DNA of 64,000 bases from Symbioplanes lichenis (GTDB lineage Bacteria > Actinomycetota > Actinomycetes > Mycobacteriales > Micromonosporaceae): assembly GCF_030709675.1 (NCBI RefSeq), contig NZ_JAUZQD010000007.1, positions 248,001-312,000 of the forward strand. Direction: 5' to 3'. Numbering within the stretch: position 1 is the stretch's first letter; each line of letters begins with the position of its first letter. A program made the translations under genes and the position numbers. Positions 50,750-59,848 of the stretch are shown piece after piece. The notes below the pieces were generated by a model. The model did no database searches. It was given only the letters and a program-made list of their open reading frames with translations, and was not told the origin of the DNA.

Positions 50750-52000
50750 TCACGGGACGACGGCACCGGTGACGTCGCGAATAACCTCGATGCCGCGGGC
50801 CCGCAGCAGCGCGGTGTCGGAAGCCAGGGAGGCGAGCACGATTTGCGGCCCGGGCCGGTCGTCGGTGACGCGGGCGAGCCAGGCGCGGTGGAAGGCACCG
50901 GACGGCGAGGTGGCCGCCCGGTGCCCGGGCGCGAAGTCGTCGAGCAGGATCGCCTCGGATACAGGCTCCGGGGTGACCGCCGCCGATTTCAACTCCGCAA
51001 TCGTGTCGCGGAACCGGGCGCCCGTCGGCTTGAGGGCGCCCGACGCGGTGAAGAGCCCGAGGTCGTACTCGAGCTCGGGGAAGTCCAGCAGGTCGCGGGA
51101 CACGTCGTGGGAGCACCACCACGTGATGCCGGACACCCCGGCGACCGCGGCGGCGTGCTTCACAGTCTCCGCCAGGAACTCAGGGGTGTCCGCGGGGTCG
51201 ACGACGTTCGTCGGGGCGCCGACCTCCTGCAGCCACACCGGGCGGTCCGCGTCGGTGTGCCACGCGGCGGCCAGCTTGATCAGGTATTCCGCGTGGCGCA
51301 CCGAGCCCCGGCCCAGCCCGCCGTGGATCTGCGCGGTGCCGTTGAAGACCCACGAGTGCACGACGGTCTCGTCCCCGTGCGTCACGGCGTGCTGGGGACC
51401 GAACGGTTGCGCGTCGTCGTACCAGGCGGCGTCGTACATGGCGTGGGTGATCAATGTCCCGGCCGGAGCCGCACCGCGCGCGGCCGCGGTCAGCCGGCGC
51501 AGCCACGCGTCCGCACCGGCCGGGCCCACCGGGTGCGGCGTGGGATGCGGCGCGTGCGCGAACTGGTTGGTCTCGTTGCCGAGCGTGATCCCGAGCAGGT
51601 TGGGCCGGTCGGCGACGGCTTCGGTCAGCGCCCGTACGTAATCCGCGAGCGACCCCACCACCGCCGGGTCCGTGAACATGTTGCGCCGGTGCCAGCTCTC
51701 CAGCCACGCGGGCACGAAGTCGAAGCTCGACAGATGCCCCTGCAACGCGTCCACGTTCACGTCGAGCCCGAACTCGCCCGCGATGTCGACGACCGTGGCC
51801 ACGTCCCGCAGCCCCTGACGCCGGATCAGCCCTCGGTTGGGCTGGATGTGCGGCCACAGCGGCAGCACCCGCACGTGATCGAGCCCCAGGCCCGCCAGCG
51901 CCGCGAAGTCACGCCGCACGGCCGCCGGGTCGAAGTCCAGCCAGCTGTGGAACCAGCCGGCCGAGGGCGTGTAGTTGACACCGAATCTCATGATCCCCAT
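50750..52000 (-). CDS. GH5-like (beta/alpha)8 glycoside hydrolase
   Basis: A 416-residue protein without a signal peptide. It shows a TIM-barrel layout with the acid/base in LGNETNQFA and the likely nucleophile in PVWLQEVGAP, the clan GH-A pattern of beta-mannanase/glucosidase-like enzymes. The RFGVNYTPSAGWFHSWLDFD start is typical of a GH5-like subgroup found beside sugar transporters. ATG 52000 has AAGGGA four bases upstream, overlapping the permease stop region; ATG 51991 is an alternative. It probably trims the imported sugar together with the GH38 enzyme. Confidence 0.75.
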   Translation of the reverse strand: MGIMRFGVNYTPSAGWFHSWLDFDPAAVRRDFAALAGLGLDHVRVLPLWPHIQPNRGLIRRQGLRDVATVVDIAGEFGLDVNVDALQGHLSSFDFVPAWLESWHRRNMFTDPAVVGSLADYVRALTEAVADRPNLLGITLGNETNQFAHAPHPTPHPVGPAGADAWLRRLTAAARGAAPAGTLITHAMYDAAWYDDAQPFGPQHAVTHGDETVVHSWVFNGTAQIHGGLGRGSVRHAEYLIKLAAAWHTDADRPVWLQEVGAPTNVVDPADTPEFLAETVKHAAAVAGVSGITWWCSHDVSRDLLDFPELEYDLGLFTASGALKPTGARFRDTIAELKSAAVTPEPVSEAILLDDFAPGHRAATSPSGAFHRAWLARVTDDRPGPQIVLASLASDTALLRARGIEVIRDVTGAVVP

Positions 52001-52001
52001 C

Positions 52002-52817
52002 TCATCCCTTGACGCCGCCCTCTTCGACGCCTTTGAAGAAGTAGCGCTGCAGCGCGCTGAACAGCACCGCGATCGGCAGGAAGGCGATCATCGTCCCCGC
52101 CGCGATCAGACGCTGGTCTTGCGTGAACGTGCCGGACAGGTATTGCAGGCCGACGGTGAGCGTGAACTTGTCGGGCGAGGTCAGCACGATCAGCGGCCAC
52201 AGGAAGTCGTCCCACGCCGCGATGAAGGAGAAGATCGCGACCACGGCCAGGGTTCCCCGTACGGACGGCAGCGCCACCCGCACAAGCCGCTGCCACGCGT
52301 TCGCCCCGTCGACGATCGCCGCCTCGTCGATGTCGGCCGGCAACGCCCGGAACGCGTTGAACATCAACAGCACGTTGAGCGCCGAGATCATCGTCGGCAG
52401 TGCGACGCCGAGCAGTGTGTCCGCCAGCCCCAGGTCACGGATGGTCACGAACTGCGAGATGATCGTCACCTCGCCCGGCAGCACCAGCGTGGCCAGGAAC
52501 AGCCCCAGCACGATGCCGCGGCCGCGGAACTTGAGGCGTGCGATCGCGTACCCGGCGAGGGTGGTGAAGATCAGGTTCCCACCCACCGTCAGTACGGCCA
52601 CCAGCAGCGAGTTCCCGATGTAACGCCAGACCGGAATCGCGTCCGCCACCCGCGCGTAGTTGTTCAGGGTCGGCTGCTGCGGGACGAACGACGGGGTCGA
52701 CGTGTAGATGTCCTCGCCGGCGCCTTTCAGTGACGTCGACAGCTGCCACAGGAACGGTCCCACGGTGATGATCAGGACCAGCACCAGCAGCACGTACCTC
52801 AAAATCTTCTCTTTCAC
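52002..52817 (-). CDS. carbohydrate ABC transporter permease (MalG-like)
   Basis: A 271-residue protein with six membrane helices and the EAA loop (EAAIVDGANAWQRLVRVALP) that docks the ATPase. Its start overlaps the other permease's stop by four bases. No ATPase is encoded in the operon; as in many actinobacteria, a shared MsiK-type ATPase elsewhere probably drives it. Confidence 0.92.
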   Translation of the reverse strand: MKEKILRYVLLVLVLIITVGPFLWQLSTSLKGAGEDIYTSTPSFVPQQPTLNNYARVADAIPVWRYIGNSLLVAVLTVGGNLIFTTLAGYAIARLKFRGRGIVLGLFLATLVLPGEVTIISQFVTIRDLGLADTLLGVALPTMISALNVLLMFNAFRALPADIDEAAIVDGANAWQRLVRVALPSVRGTLAVVAIFSFIAAWDDFLWPLIVLTSPDKFTLTVGLQYLSGTFTQDQRLIAAGTMIAFLPIAVLFSALQRYFFKGVEEGGVKG

Positions 52818-53692
52818 CGGTCACCTCGGCTGTTGAGGCGGGCCAGCACGATCATCGGGACGACCGCGACCACGAAGAGCAGCACGCTCAGCGCCGAGGC
52901 GTAACCCAGGTCGCCGTAGAAGCCGCGCGCGTACTGCTGGATGAGCATGACCAGCGACGAGTCCTGCCCGCCGGGGCCGCCCGTGCCGGCCGTCAGCAGG
53001 TAGAGCTCGGAGAAGACGCGCAGCGCCGCGACACTGACCAGGATCGCGACCAGGAAGATCGTCCCGCGGACGCCGGGCACGGTCACGCTCCAGAAGCGCC
53101 GGATCGGGCCGGCGCCGTCCATCACGGCCGCCTCGTGCAGGTCCTTGCGGACGTTCCCGAGCGCGGCCAGATAGACGATCATGTAGTAGCCGAGGCCCTT
53201 CCACACGGTCAGGCTGACAGCGCTGATGATGATCAGCCAGCGGTCGGTGAGGAACGGCAGCGGCTCCTGCAGGATGTGCAACCGCTGGGCCAGGCTGTTG
53301 ATGAAGCCGCGGTCGTCGAGCATCCACGTCCACATGAGACCGACGACGACCGCCGAGGCGATCACGGGTACGTAGAACGCGGTGCGGAAGAACGCGATGA
53401 ACTTGAGCTGCTTCTCGACCAGGATCGCGATGAGCAGCGGCAGCACGGTCAGCAGGGGCAGGCAGATCGCCATGTAGACGACGCTGTTGAGCAGCGCGTC
53501 GGCGACCTGGCCGTCGTGCAGCATGTCGGTGTAGTTGCGGAGGCCCACGTAGTCGGCGTCGCCACCCAGCGGCTTGGTGTCGGTGAACGACAGCCGCAGG
53601 GTGTTGATCGAGGGCCAGATGCTGAACCCCAGCACCGAGATCAGTGCCGGGGCGACCAGCACCCACGGGGTGAACCAGCGGTGGGATCTCAT
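52814..53692 (-). CDS. carbohydrate ABC transporter permease (MalF-like)
   Basis: A 292-residue protein with six membrane helices and the EAA loop (EAAVMDGAGPIRRFWSVTVP). It lies directly after the solute-binding protein gene (stop and start share a base at 53692) and before the second permease. Confidence 0.92.
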   Translation of the reverse strand: MRSHRWFTPWVLVAPALISVLGFSIWPSINTLRLSFTDTKPLGGDADYVGLRNYTDMLHDGQVADALLNSVVYMAICLPLLTVLPLLIAILVEKQLKFIAFFRTAFYVPVIASAVVVGLMWTWMLDDRGFINSLAQRLHILQEPLPFLTDRWLIIISAVSLTVWKGLGYYMIVYLAALGNVRKDLHEAAVMDGAGPIRRFWSVTVPGVRGTIFLVAILVSVAALRVFSELYLLTAGTGGPGGQDSSLVMLIQQYARGFYGDLGYASALSVLLFVVAVVPMIVLARLNSRGDR

Positions 53693-54957
53693 TACTGCCG
53701 GGCGAGCATCTGGTTCATCTTGGTGACGGCGTCGTCGAGGGCCTGCTTGCTGCTCACGTCGCCCTTGACGGCGAGGGCGATCTGCTGGGCCAGGATCGTC
53801 TCCATCGCCGTGTTGACCTCGTACGGCTGGAGGCTCTTCGCGGTCTTGAGCTCCTCGAAGGCGAGCGCCCGCGCCTGGCCGACCGGCGTGCCGTCATCCT
53901 TCGAGAAGTACGCGTCCGAGGCCGACGCCGTCGTGGACGGGAACACGTTGACGAGGTGGCCGAACTTGTTCTGGTTGTCGGCGTTCGTCACCCACTCGGC
54001 GAGGGCCCGGGCCGTCGCCTTGTGCTTGCTCTTGTCCGAGACGCTCAGCCCCTGGACGTACAGGGGCGGGGTGTCCAGAGCCTTGCTGACCGCGACCTGG
54101 CCTTTCAGGCTGGGGTTGTCCTTCTCGAAGTCGGCGAGGCTGGTCGCGCCGCCGGTCGTCCACGCCACCTTGCCCTGCGTGAAGAGCTTCGAGTTGCCCT
54201 GGTAGTCGGTGTTGAGCACGGTCGGCGGCATGTAGCCGTTCTTGAACGCGTCGCGGTACTGGTCGACGATGCCGGCGGCCTGGTCGGTGTTGAAGACGAA
54301 CTTCTTGCCGTCGTCGCTGAGCGTCGGGATGCCGGCGAGCGTGAAGTCGATGATGGTCGGCTTGCGGCTCATCAGGTACTCGTCGGGGCACTTGCTGTGC
54401 ATGATCGCCGCCTGCGCGAAGAGCTCCTGCGTCGTGGCCGGCGGCTTGCTCGCGTCGAGCCCGCACTTGGCGAACTTGGTCTTGTTCCAGTAGTCCAGGT
54501 CGGTGTTGAGGTACCACGGGTAGCCGTAGACGCCGTCCGTGCCCTTGAACTTGTAGGCGTCGATCGAGCCGGCGACATACGTCGCGTTGACGTCCACGCC
54601 CGCGTCCTTGCTCACGTCGACGAGCAGGTCCTGCTGGGCCAGCGGCAGCGCGAAGTCCGGCGGCAGGTTGATCACGTCGGGCAGCGTGTTCGAGGCGGCC
54701 TGGGAGAGGACCTTGTCCGAGTAGCCGTCGCCGGGCTGGTCGAGCAGCTCGACCTTGGTGCCGGGGTACTTGGTCTCGAAGCCCTTGATGACCTCGTTGA
54801 GATAGTCGGTGAACTTGGGCGTGAGGGCCCAGGTCTGCAGCGTGACGGTGCCGGTGATCTCGTCGCTGCCCGAGTCGTCGTCGCCCGAGCCACCGCACGC
54901 GGCGAGTCCGAGGGCCACTGCCGTGAGAACGGCCACGGAAGCATGTCTGATTCGCAT
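53692..54957 (-). CDS. sugar-binding lipoprotein of an ABC transporter
   Basis: A 421-residue extracytoplasmic solute-binding protein. The lipobox LGLAAC places the lipidated Cys at about residue 21, followed by a flexible GGSGDDDSGSDE linker and a family 1 binding-protein fold (VTLQTWALTPKFTDYLNEV). ATG 54957 has GGAG six bases upstream, which decides against 54975. It is the first gene of the mannoside operon, 164 bp from the divergent LacI gene. Confidence 0.92.
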   Translation of the reverse strand: MRIRHASVAVLTAVALGLAACGGSGDDDSGSDEITGTVTLQTWALTPKFTDYLNEVIKGFETKYPGTKVELLDQPGDGYSDKVLSQAASNTLPDVINLPPDFALPLAQQDLLVDVSKDAGVDVNATYVAGSIDAYKFKGTDGVYGYPWYLNTDLDYWNKTKFAKCGLDASKPPATTQELFAQAAIMHSKCPDEYLMSRKPTIIDFTLAGIPTLSDDGKKFVFNTDQAAGIVDQYRDAFKNGYMPPTVLNTDYQGNSKLFTQGKVAWTTGGATSLADFEKDNPSLKGQVAVSKALDTPPLYVQGLSVSDKSKHKATARALAEWVTNADNQNKFGHLVNVFPSTTASASDAYFSKDDGTPVGQARALAFEELKTAKSLQPYEVNTAMETILAQQIALAVKGDVSSKQALDDAVTKMNQMLARQ

Positions 54958-55043
54958 GATCACTCCAGATGCCATAGGTCTTCGTCGACCGTCCGGGTGT
55001 GGCGGACATCTCCCGGAAACGTCGGCGCGATCGATGCTCGTTA

Positions 55044-55059
55044 ACTAAAGCGGTATAGT
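55044..55059. promoter_or_regulatory. LacI-family operator 1
   Basis: ACTAAAGCGGTATAGT is a 16-bp dyad (ACTA...TAGT) with a central CG, 87 bp upstream of the binding-protein start. It matches operator 2 in ACT, AGCGGT and TAG. Confidence 0.65.
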
Positions 55060-55098
55060 CAATGGCTGGCAAGAGAAAGTTTGTGCCGCTGCAGAGCT

Positions 55099-55114
55099 TC
55101 TAAACCGCTACAGT
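55099..55114. promoter_or_regulatory. LacI-family operator 2
   Basis: TCTAAACCGCTACAGT is, in reverse complement, ACTGTAGCGGTTTAGA, aligned with operator 1 at the same core. It ends seven bases before the LacI start codon, so the regulator likely represses itself. The two sites are 55 bp apart, about five helical turns. Confidence 0.65.
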
Positions 55115-55120
55115 GGCGCC

Positions 55121-56134
55121 GTGGGAAATCGGCCGACCATCGCGGACATCGCCAAGCGCGTCGGGGTCTCGCCCGGCGCGGTCTCGTTCGCGCTCAACGG
55201 CCGGCCCGGGGTCAGCGAGCAGACCCGGGCGCGCATCCTCGAGGCGGCGCGGGAGATGAACTGGCGGCCGCACCGGGCGGCCCGGGCCCTGGGCGGCTCG
55301 CAGGCCGGCGCGGTCGGGCTGGTCCTCGCCCGCGACCCCCGCACGCTGGGCAGCGAGCAGTTCTACACCCAGATCCTCTACGGCATGCAGGACACGCTGT
55401 CGGCCCGCTCGTTCGCCGTGCAGATGCAGCTCGTCCGGGACACCGAGGCGGAGATCGCCCTCTATCGCGACTGGGCCTCCGAGCACCGCGTCGACGGTCT
55501 GCTCCTGGTCGACCTGCAGGTGGACGACCCGCGGCCGGCGATCCTCGACGAGCTGCGCCTGCCCTTCGTGACGCTCGGCTCGACCGGCGAGGAGGGCCGG
55601 CCCAGCGTCTGGGCGGACGACGCCGCGGCCATGATCACGATCGTCGACTATCTGGCGGCGCTCGGGCACCGGCACGTGGCCCACGTGGCCGGGCCGCCGA
55701 TCTACCGGCACACCGCCCGGCGGGTCGCCGCGCTGCACGAGCACGCGATCCTGCGCGGCCTCGACGCCGGCGAGTCGGTGTCCACGGACTTCAGCGACGC
55801 CCAGGGCGCGGCCGCCACGCGGGCTTTGCTGTCCCGGCCGCAGCCGCCGACCGCGATCATCTACGACAGCGACCTGATGGCGGCGGCTGGTCTCGGGGTT
55901 GCGCTGGAGCTGGGCGTACGCGTCCCGCAGGCGCTCTCCATCGTGTCCTTCGACGACTCGGTGCTCACCCGGATCGTGCACCCGCAGCTGACGTGCCTGT
56001 CCCGGGACACGTACGCCCTCGGCGCCCAGGTGGCGGAGAGTCTGCTCCAGCTCGTGGCCGACCCCGCGACGGGGCACAGCATCCAGGCCGAGACCCCGCG
56101 GCTCGTGGTGAGAGGCAGCACCGCGCGTCCTTAG
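55121..56134 (+). CDS. LacI-family transcriptional regulator
   Basis: A 337-residue repressor: HTH and hinge helix at residues 5-60 (TIADIAKRVGVSPGAVSFAL, PHRAARALGG), then a periplasmic-binding-like effector domain (LVDLQVDDPRP, AIIYDSDLMAAAGLGVALE). GTG 55121 fits the family's N-terminal length. It is divergent from the mannoside transport operon and flanked by the two operators, so it is almost certainly its repressor. Confidence 0.92.
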   Translation: MGNRPTIADIAKRVGVSPGAVSFALNGRPGVSEQTRARILEAAREMNWRPHRAARALGGSQAGAVGLVLARDPRTLGSEQFYTQILYGMQDTLSARSFAVQMQLVRDTEAEIALYRDWASEHRVDGLLLVDLQVDDPRPAILDELRLPFVTLGSTGEEGRPSVWADDAAAMITIVDYLAALGHRHVAHVAGPPIYRHTARRVAALHEHAILRGLDAGESVSTDFSDAQGAAATRALLSRPQPPTAIIYDSDLMAAAGLGVALELGVRVPQALSIVSFDDSVLTRIVHPQLTCLSRDTYALGAQVAESLLQLVADPATGHSIQAETPRLVVRGSTARP

Positions 56135-56172
56135 GCCACGTCCCGCCGCGGGTGCCGTACGTTTGACGGGCC

Positions 56173-56730
56173 ATGGGTGTCATCGACCTGGACCTGCCTC
56201 CCGCCGCCCGGCCGCTCCCGGTCCGCCGCAGGCCCCGCGTCATGCTCGCCGTCGCCGGGGTGCTCGCCGCGGGCATGGTCCTGGGCGGCGCCGGCGTGTG
56301 GGCGTGGTCGGCGCACCACCAGCGGGCCGAGGTCGCCGTGGTGCTGCTCGCCGACGCGGGACCGCAGGCCAACGACGGCGGCGTGGGCGGCACCGTCCTG
56401 CACGGGCGGGTCACCGACGCGTCGCTCACCCGGCGCGTGGTCCTCGTCAACGCCGGCCCGCTGCCGATCGACGTGCGCGCTCTGGAGGCCGACCGCCCCG
56501 GCCTCACGCTGCACGGCACCGACCAGCGGAGCTGGATCCGGCCGGGTGAGTCGGTGCCGGTCGACGCGGACGTCCGGATCGTGTGCCGCCGCGGGCTGCC
56601 GATCAAGAAGCTGCCCGTACGCCTCACCGTCCGCACCGCCGACAACCGCGAGCGGACCGCCGTCACGACCCTCGACGCGGGCCAGTGGAACGAGCCGGCC
56701 CGCGTCGCTTGTGCGGGGGCTTTGCTCTAA
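56173..56730 (+). CDS. single-pass membrane protein of unknown function
   Basis: A 185-residue protein with a basic, proline-rich N-terminus, one membrane helix (about residues 23-46, VMLAVAGVLAAGMVLGGAGV) and an extracytoplasmic beta-rich domain containing two cysteines (IVCRRG and VACAGALL). I do not recognise a family. It ends four bases inside the convergent RTX-repeat gene. Confidence 0.65.
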   Translation: MGVIDLDLPPAARPLPVRRRPRVMLAVAGVLAAGMVLGGAGVWAWSAHHQRAEVAVVLLADAGPQANDGGVGGTVLHGRVTDASLTRRVVLVNAGPLPIDVRALEADRPGLTLHGTDQRSWIRPGESVPVDADVRIVCRRGLPIKKLPVRLTVRTADNRERTAVTTLDAGQWNEPARVACAGALL

Positions 56731-57533
56731 AAAGTACGGCCTTCGCAGTTGACCTTCTTGTCGGGCTTGTCGCCGCGGCAGTCGTCCAAGCCCGGGCCGC
56801 CGTCCATCGAGTCCTTGGTGACCGGCGAGAAGTCCTCGTCGGCGAAGACGATGTCGTTGCCGTAACCGCCCGAGAGCACGTCCGCGCCCCGGTCGCCGCT
56901 CACGAAGTCGTCGTCGTTGCCGCCCCAGATGTGGTCGGCGCCGGCGTCACCGTTGATGTGGTCGTGGCCGTTGTCGCCGAAGAGCCAGTCGTTGCCGCTC
57001 TGCGGGTTGTGCGACTCCTCGATGATGTCGTCGTCGCCGTCGCCGCCGTGCACGATGTCCGAGCCGTCGCCGCCCCAGATCGTGTCGTTGCCGCCGTTGC
57101 CCCAGATCTTGTCGTTGCCGGTGCCCCCGGTCAGCCGGTCGCCCCGCGGCCCGCCGACGATGCTGTCCTGGCCGCTGCCGCCGTCGAGCGTGCTGCCCAG
57201 GCCGGACTTGTTGCTGGTCGAGTCGTTGCGGTCGTAGGTGTAGACGCGGACCCAGGTCGGGTCCTTCTTCGGCGTGCACCGCACCTTCGTCTTGTCGCCC
57301 TTGACCGCAGCGCATCCCTTACCGGCCTTGACCGCGACCACGTCGTCGATCGTGATCGTGCGCCCGGAGCGGGTGACGACGACTTTGTTCTGCTTGCCCG
57401 AGGCGGCCTTGTAGACGACCTTGGTGGTCTCCACGACCGAGGCCACCCCGGTGGTGGCGGCCTGGGCCGGCGTTGCCGTCAGAGCGGCGGCCGAAGCCGT
57501 GGCGAGCAGTGACCAACCGACGAAACGACGCAC
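56727..57533 (-). CDS. secreted protein with RTX-type calcium-binding repeats
   Basis: A 268-residue protein with a signal peptide (residues 1-25, cleavage after AQA). A 75-residue N-terminal domain with two cysteines follows, then about seven glycine/aspartate-rich nonapeptide repeats (GGTGNDKIWGNGGNDTIWGG and similar) that form a calcium-bound beta roll, with a short Cys-containing end. GTG 57533 has GGGAGG upstream. No type I secretion genes are nearby and the signal peptide implies Sec export, as usual for RTX repeats in Gram-positive bacteria. Function unknown. Confidence 0.8.
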   Translation of the reverse strand: MRRFVGWSLLATASAAALTATPAQAATTGVASVVETTKVVYKAASGKQNKVVVTRSGRTITIDDVVAVKAGKGCAAVKGDKTKVRCTPKKDPTWVRVYTYDRNDSTSNKSGLGSTLDGGSGQDSIVGGPRGDRLTGGTGNDKIWGNGGNDTIWGGDGSDIVHGGDGDDDIIEESHNPQSGNDWLFGDNGHDHINGDAGADHIWGGNDDDFVSGDRGADVLSGGYGNDIVFADEDFSPVTKDSMDGGPGLDDCRGDKPDKKVNCEGRTF

Positions 57534-57626
57534 TTCCGCGTTCCTCCCCCGAGTCCGATGAATGGCCGGAACGGTACCGTCCCGTCGCGCAAAAGTCACC
57601 CGTTCGTGAACGCCGTCTCGTGGCGC

Positions 57627-57700
57627 GGCCGTCATTTCCGCGTGAAGGCCTCCCTGAAGTGGGGGCCGTCATTCTCGCGTGAAGGCCTCCTTGCAGTGGG
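57627..57700. repeat. 37-bp tandem duplication over the 3' end of the LysR gene
   Basis: Copies 57627-57663 and 57664-57700 differ at four positions. The second contains the last codons and stop of the LysR gene, and the first is a non-coding echo of the same 3' end (it too would read EAFTR then a stop). Both carry an AAGGCCT palindrome core. Confidence 0.8.
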
Positions 57701-58529
57701 GGAGGAAGGCGCGCAGCAGGGTCGTCTCGCCGCGCCACACCAGCGTCACCGGCAGGGGCAGGTCCTCGACCGGCACGGTTGTCAGCTCCGGCAGCGCCGC
57801 GGCCGCCGACGCGTGCAGCACGCCGACCCCGAGCCCCCGGGCGGCGAGCGCGGCGATCGCCTCCGGCGCGGTCACCTGCATCGCCACGGTCGGATGCAGC
57901 CCGGCCGTGGCGCAGGCCTCGTCCAGCGCGCCGCGCACGCCGATGCCGGGCGGAGGGCAGATCAACGGGTACGTGCACAGCCGCCGCAGGGACACGCTCG
58001 GCCCCTCCGCCAGCGCGTGACCACCGGGCACCGCCGCGGTCAGCCCCGCACCGACGACCGTGTGCCCGGTCAGCCCGGTCGGATCGCCGCCGACCAGGGC
58101 GATGTCCGCCTCGTCGGCCCGCACCCGCGCCACGAGGGTCGCCGAGTCCGCCTCGGTCAGCGCGATGTCGACGGTCGGGAACTCCCGATGGAACGACGCC
58201 AACGCCTCGAAGAGTGCGGTCACGGTGCACCCCGTGACCATTCCGACCCGCAACTGTCCCCGCACCAGCCCGGTGACCTCGGCGACGGCCTGCCGGACCG
58301 CCTCGGCGCCGGCGAGGGCGCTCCGGGCGTACGGCAGGGCGGCCTGGCCGGCGGGCGTCAGCCGCACCGAGCGGGACGAGCGGTCGAAGAGCCGCACCCC
58401 CAGGTCCCGCTCGATCTGTCTGATCTGGGTGCTGACTCCGGACTGGGTGAGATGCAACCGCCCCGCGGCCTTGGTGAACCCGGCCTCTTCGGCCACCGCG
58501 ACGAAACACTCGAGCTGCCACAGATCCAT
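57669..58529 (-). CDS. LysR-family transcriptional regulator
   Basis: A 286-residue protein with the LysR winged helix (LWQLECFVAVAEEAGFTKAA, SGVSTQIRQIERDLG) and a complete effector domain. The 3' end is tandemly duplicated downstream. A dyad upstream (58542-58560) may be its own binding site. No divergently transcribed enzyme gene adjoins it; the nearest is the small protein at 58677, so the target is unclear. Confidence 0.88.
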   Translation of the reverse strand: MDLWQLECFVAVAEEAGFTKAAGRLHLTQSGVSTQIRQIERDLGVRLFDRSSRSVRLTPAGQAALPYARSALAGAEAVRQAVAEVTGLVRGQLRVGMVTGCTVTALFEALASFHREFPTVDIALTEADSATLVARVRADEADIALVGGDPTGLTGHTVVGAGLTAAVPGGHALAEGPSVSLRRLCTYPLICPPPGIGVRGALDEACATAGLHPTVAMQVTAPEAIAALAARGLGVGVLHASAAAALPELTTVPVEDLPLPVTLVWRGETTLLRAFLPHCKEAFTRE

Positions 58530-58541
58530 GCCCGCGGATAG

Positions 58542-58560
58542 TAGTCATGGCGCTAGACTA
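58542..58560. promoter_or_regulatory. candidate LysR-type operator
   Basis: TAGTC-N9-GACTA forms a dyad 13 bp upstream of the LysR start. Its size and interrupted symmetry suit a LysR box. Confidence 0.45.
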
Positions 58561-58676
58561 GTCACACTTACAGAGCGGCCGGCGCCCATCCACGGCGGAC
58601 AGACCGCGTCTGATTACACCCCGGCGGGGACGTGAGTGAACGCGCTTCCCCGGCGCCGCCGCGTTAGCCTGCGGGG

Positions 58677-59045
58677 GTGAAGCTCAAGTTGAAGCTGTCC
58701 CGGCAACAGCTCATCGTGCTCGGCATCGCCGTGCTCGTGGTGGTCGCGCTGCTGTTCAGCCGGGCCAACGGCGACGACGCCGCCCAGGGGCCGGGCCCTC
58801 TCGACACGGCGGCGAGCCAGGCGTGCAACGACTTCGACGCGGGCTATCTCGACGCGCGGACCAAGACGGCCCGGCTGGCCCTCGCCGACAAGGTCATGCA
58901 GTCCACGGGCAAGTCCGAGAACGATCAGATCGCCGATCGAGCGGCCGAGCTGGGCCGGAGCGCCGGCGACGGCGGGGGCGGGTGGAAGACGTCGGCCGAC
59001 GCATTGACCACGGCGTGCCGCGACGCGGGCTGGAAGGCTTCCTAG
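58677..59045 (+). CDS. small membrane-anchored protein of unknown function
   Basis: A 122-residue protein with one N-terminal membrane helix (QLIVLGIAVLVVVALLFS) and an extracytoplasmic helical domain with two cysteines (QACNDF and TACRDAG). GTG 58677 encodes a lysine-rich start. It ends four bases inside the convergent methyltransferase gene. Confidence 0.6.
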   Translation: MKLKLKLSRQQLIVLGIAVLVVVALLFSRANGDDAAQGPGPLDTAASQACNDFDAGYLDARTKTARLALADKVMQSTGKSENDQIADRAAELGRSAGDGGGGWKTSADALTTACRDAGWKAS

Positions 59046-59641
59046 GGTCGCACCGCCACGGCGTGGAAGACGTGCCAGTGCTTGTCACCGCCGTAGGCCG
59101 GCCCCGGCGCGTCCTCCTCTTCCCAGGACACCAGGTCGAGTCCGTCGAAGAGCTGCCGGGCCTCGGCCACGGTGAGGAACGTCTCGCCCTCGGTGCCCGC
59201 CCACTCGTCGTGGTCGCCGAAGAGGTTGACGGCGAGCACCCCGCCCGGCCGCAGCGCGCCCCGGACCAGCCCCCAGATCCGGTCGAAGGACTCCCGGGGC
59301 TGGTAGGGGAGGGCGTATCCGGAGTAGACGAGGTCGGCCGGGGGCAGGGCGGTCAGCTCGGCGTAGTGCTGGTTCGTGACGGTGAGTCGATCGTAAACGC
59401 CGCCGACCGTGCGCCGGACGACCGCCTCGGTCCCGGGTGCGCCGTCGATCGCGTGCACCCGCCAGCCGGCGTCGAGCAGGGCGCGGGTCTCCACGCCGGC
59501 GCCGCAGCCGAGGTCGATCGCGGTGCGCCCGCGGCCCGGGCCGGCCGTGGCCGCGGCGCGGACCAGCAGATCCCGGGGCGGGCGGCTGCCCCGCACGGCG
59601 TTGTAGGCCACCCAGTGCGCATCGTCGTGAGCCACTGTCAC
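59042..59641 (-). CDS. class I SAM-dependent methyltransferase
   Basis: A 199-residue protein with motif I AIDLGCGAGVETRAL, the acidic end of strand 2 (VHAIDGAP) and a motif IV-like LVYSGYALPY. GTG 59641 follows GGAAGG. Related small methyltransferases act on varied small molecules. No neighbour indicates the substrate. Confidence 0.8.
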   Translation of the reverse strand: MTVAHDDAHWVAYNAVRGSRPPRDLLVRAAATAGPGRGRTAIDLGCGAGVETRALLDAGWRVHAIDGAPGTEAVVRRTVGGVYDRLTVTNQHYAELTALPPADLVYSGYALPYQPRESFDRIWGLVRGALRPGGVLAVNLFGDHDEWAGTEGETFLTVAEARQLFDGLDLVSWEEEDAPGPAYGGDKHWHVFHAVAVRP

Positions 59642-59848
59642 CAGTCCTTCCTGTCATGTCGCCCGGAACCGCCGGCCGACCCGCCGAAATCGCGGAAGAT
59701 CGCAGTCGACAAGCTGACAGGGTGCCACGCCGTCGCAGGCGGGCGGCGGTTTGCGGCTTTCCGGCGGGCTCCGGCACGGGCTCCCGGGAGCGTTGCGCAG
59801 CTCACGGGCACTGGCCGAGTCCGGGTCCTTCCGGGCAGGATCGGGCGC

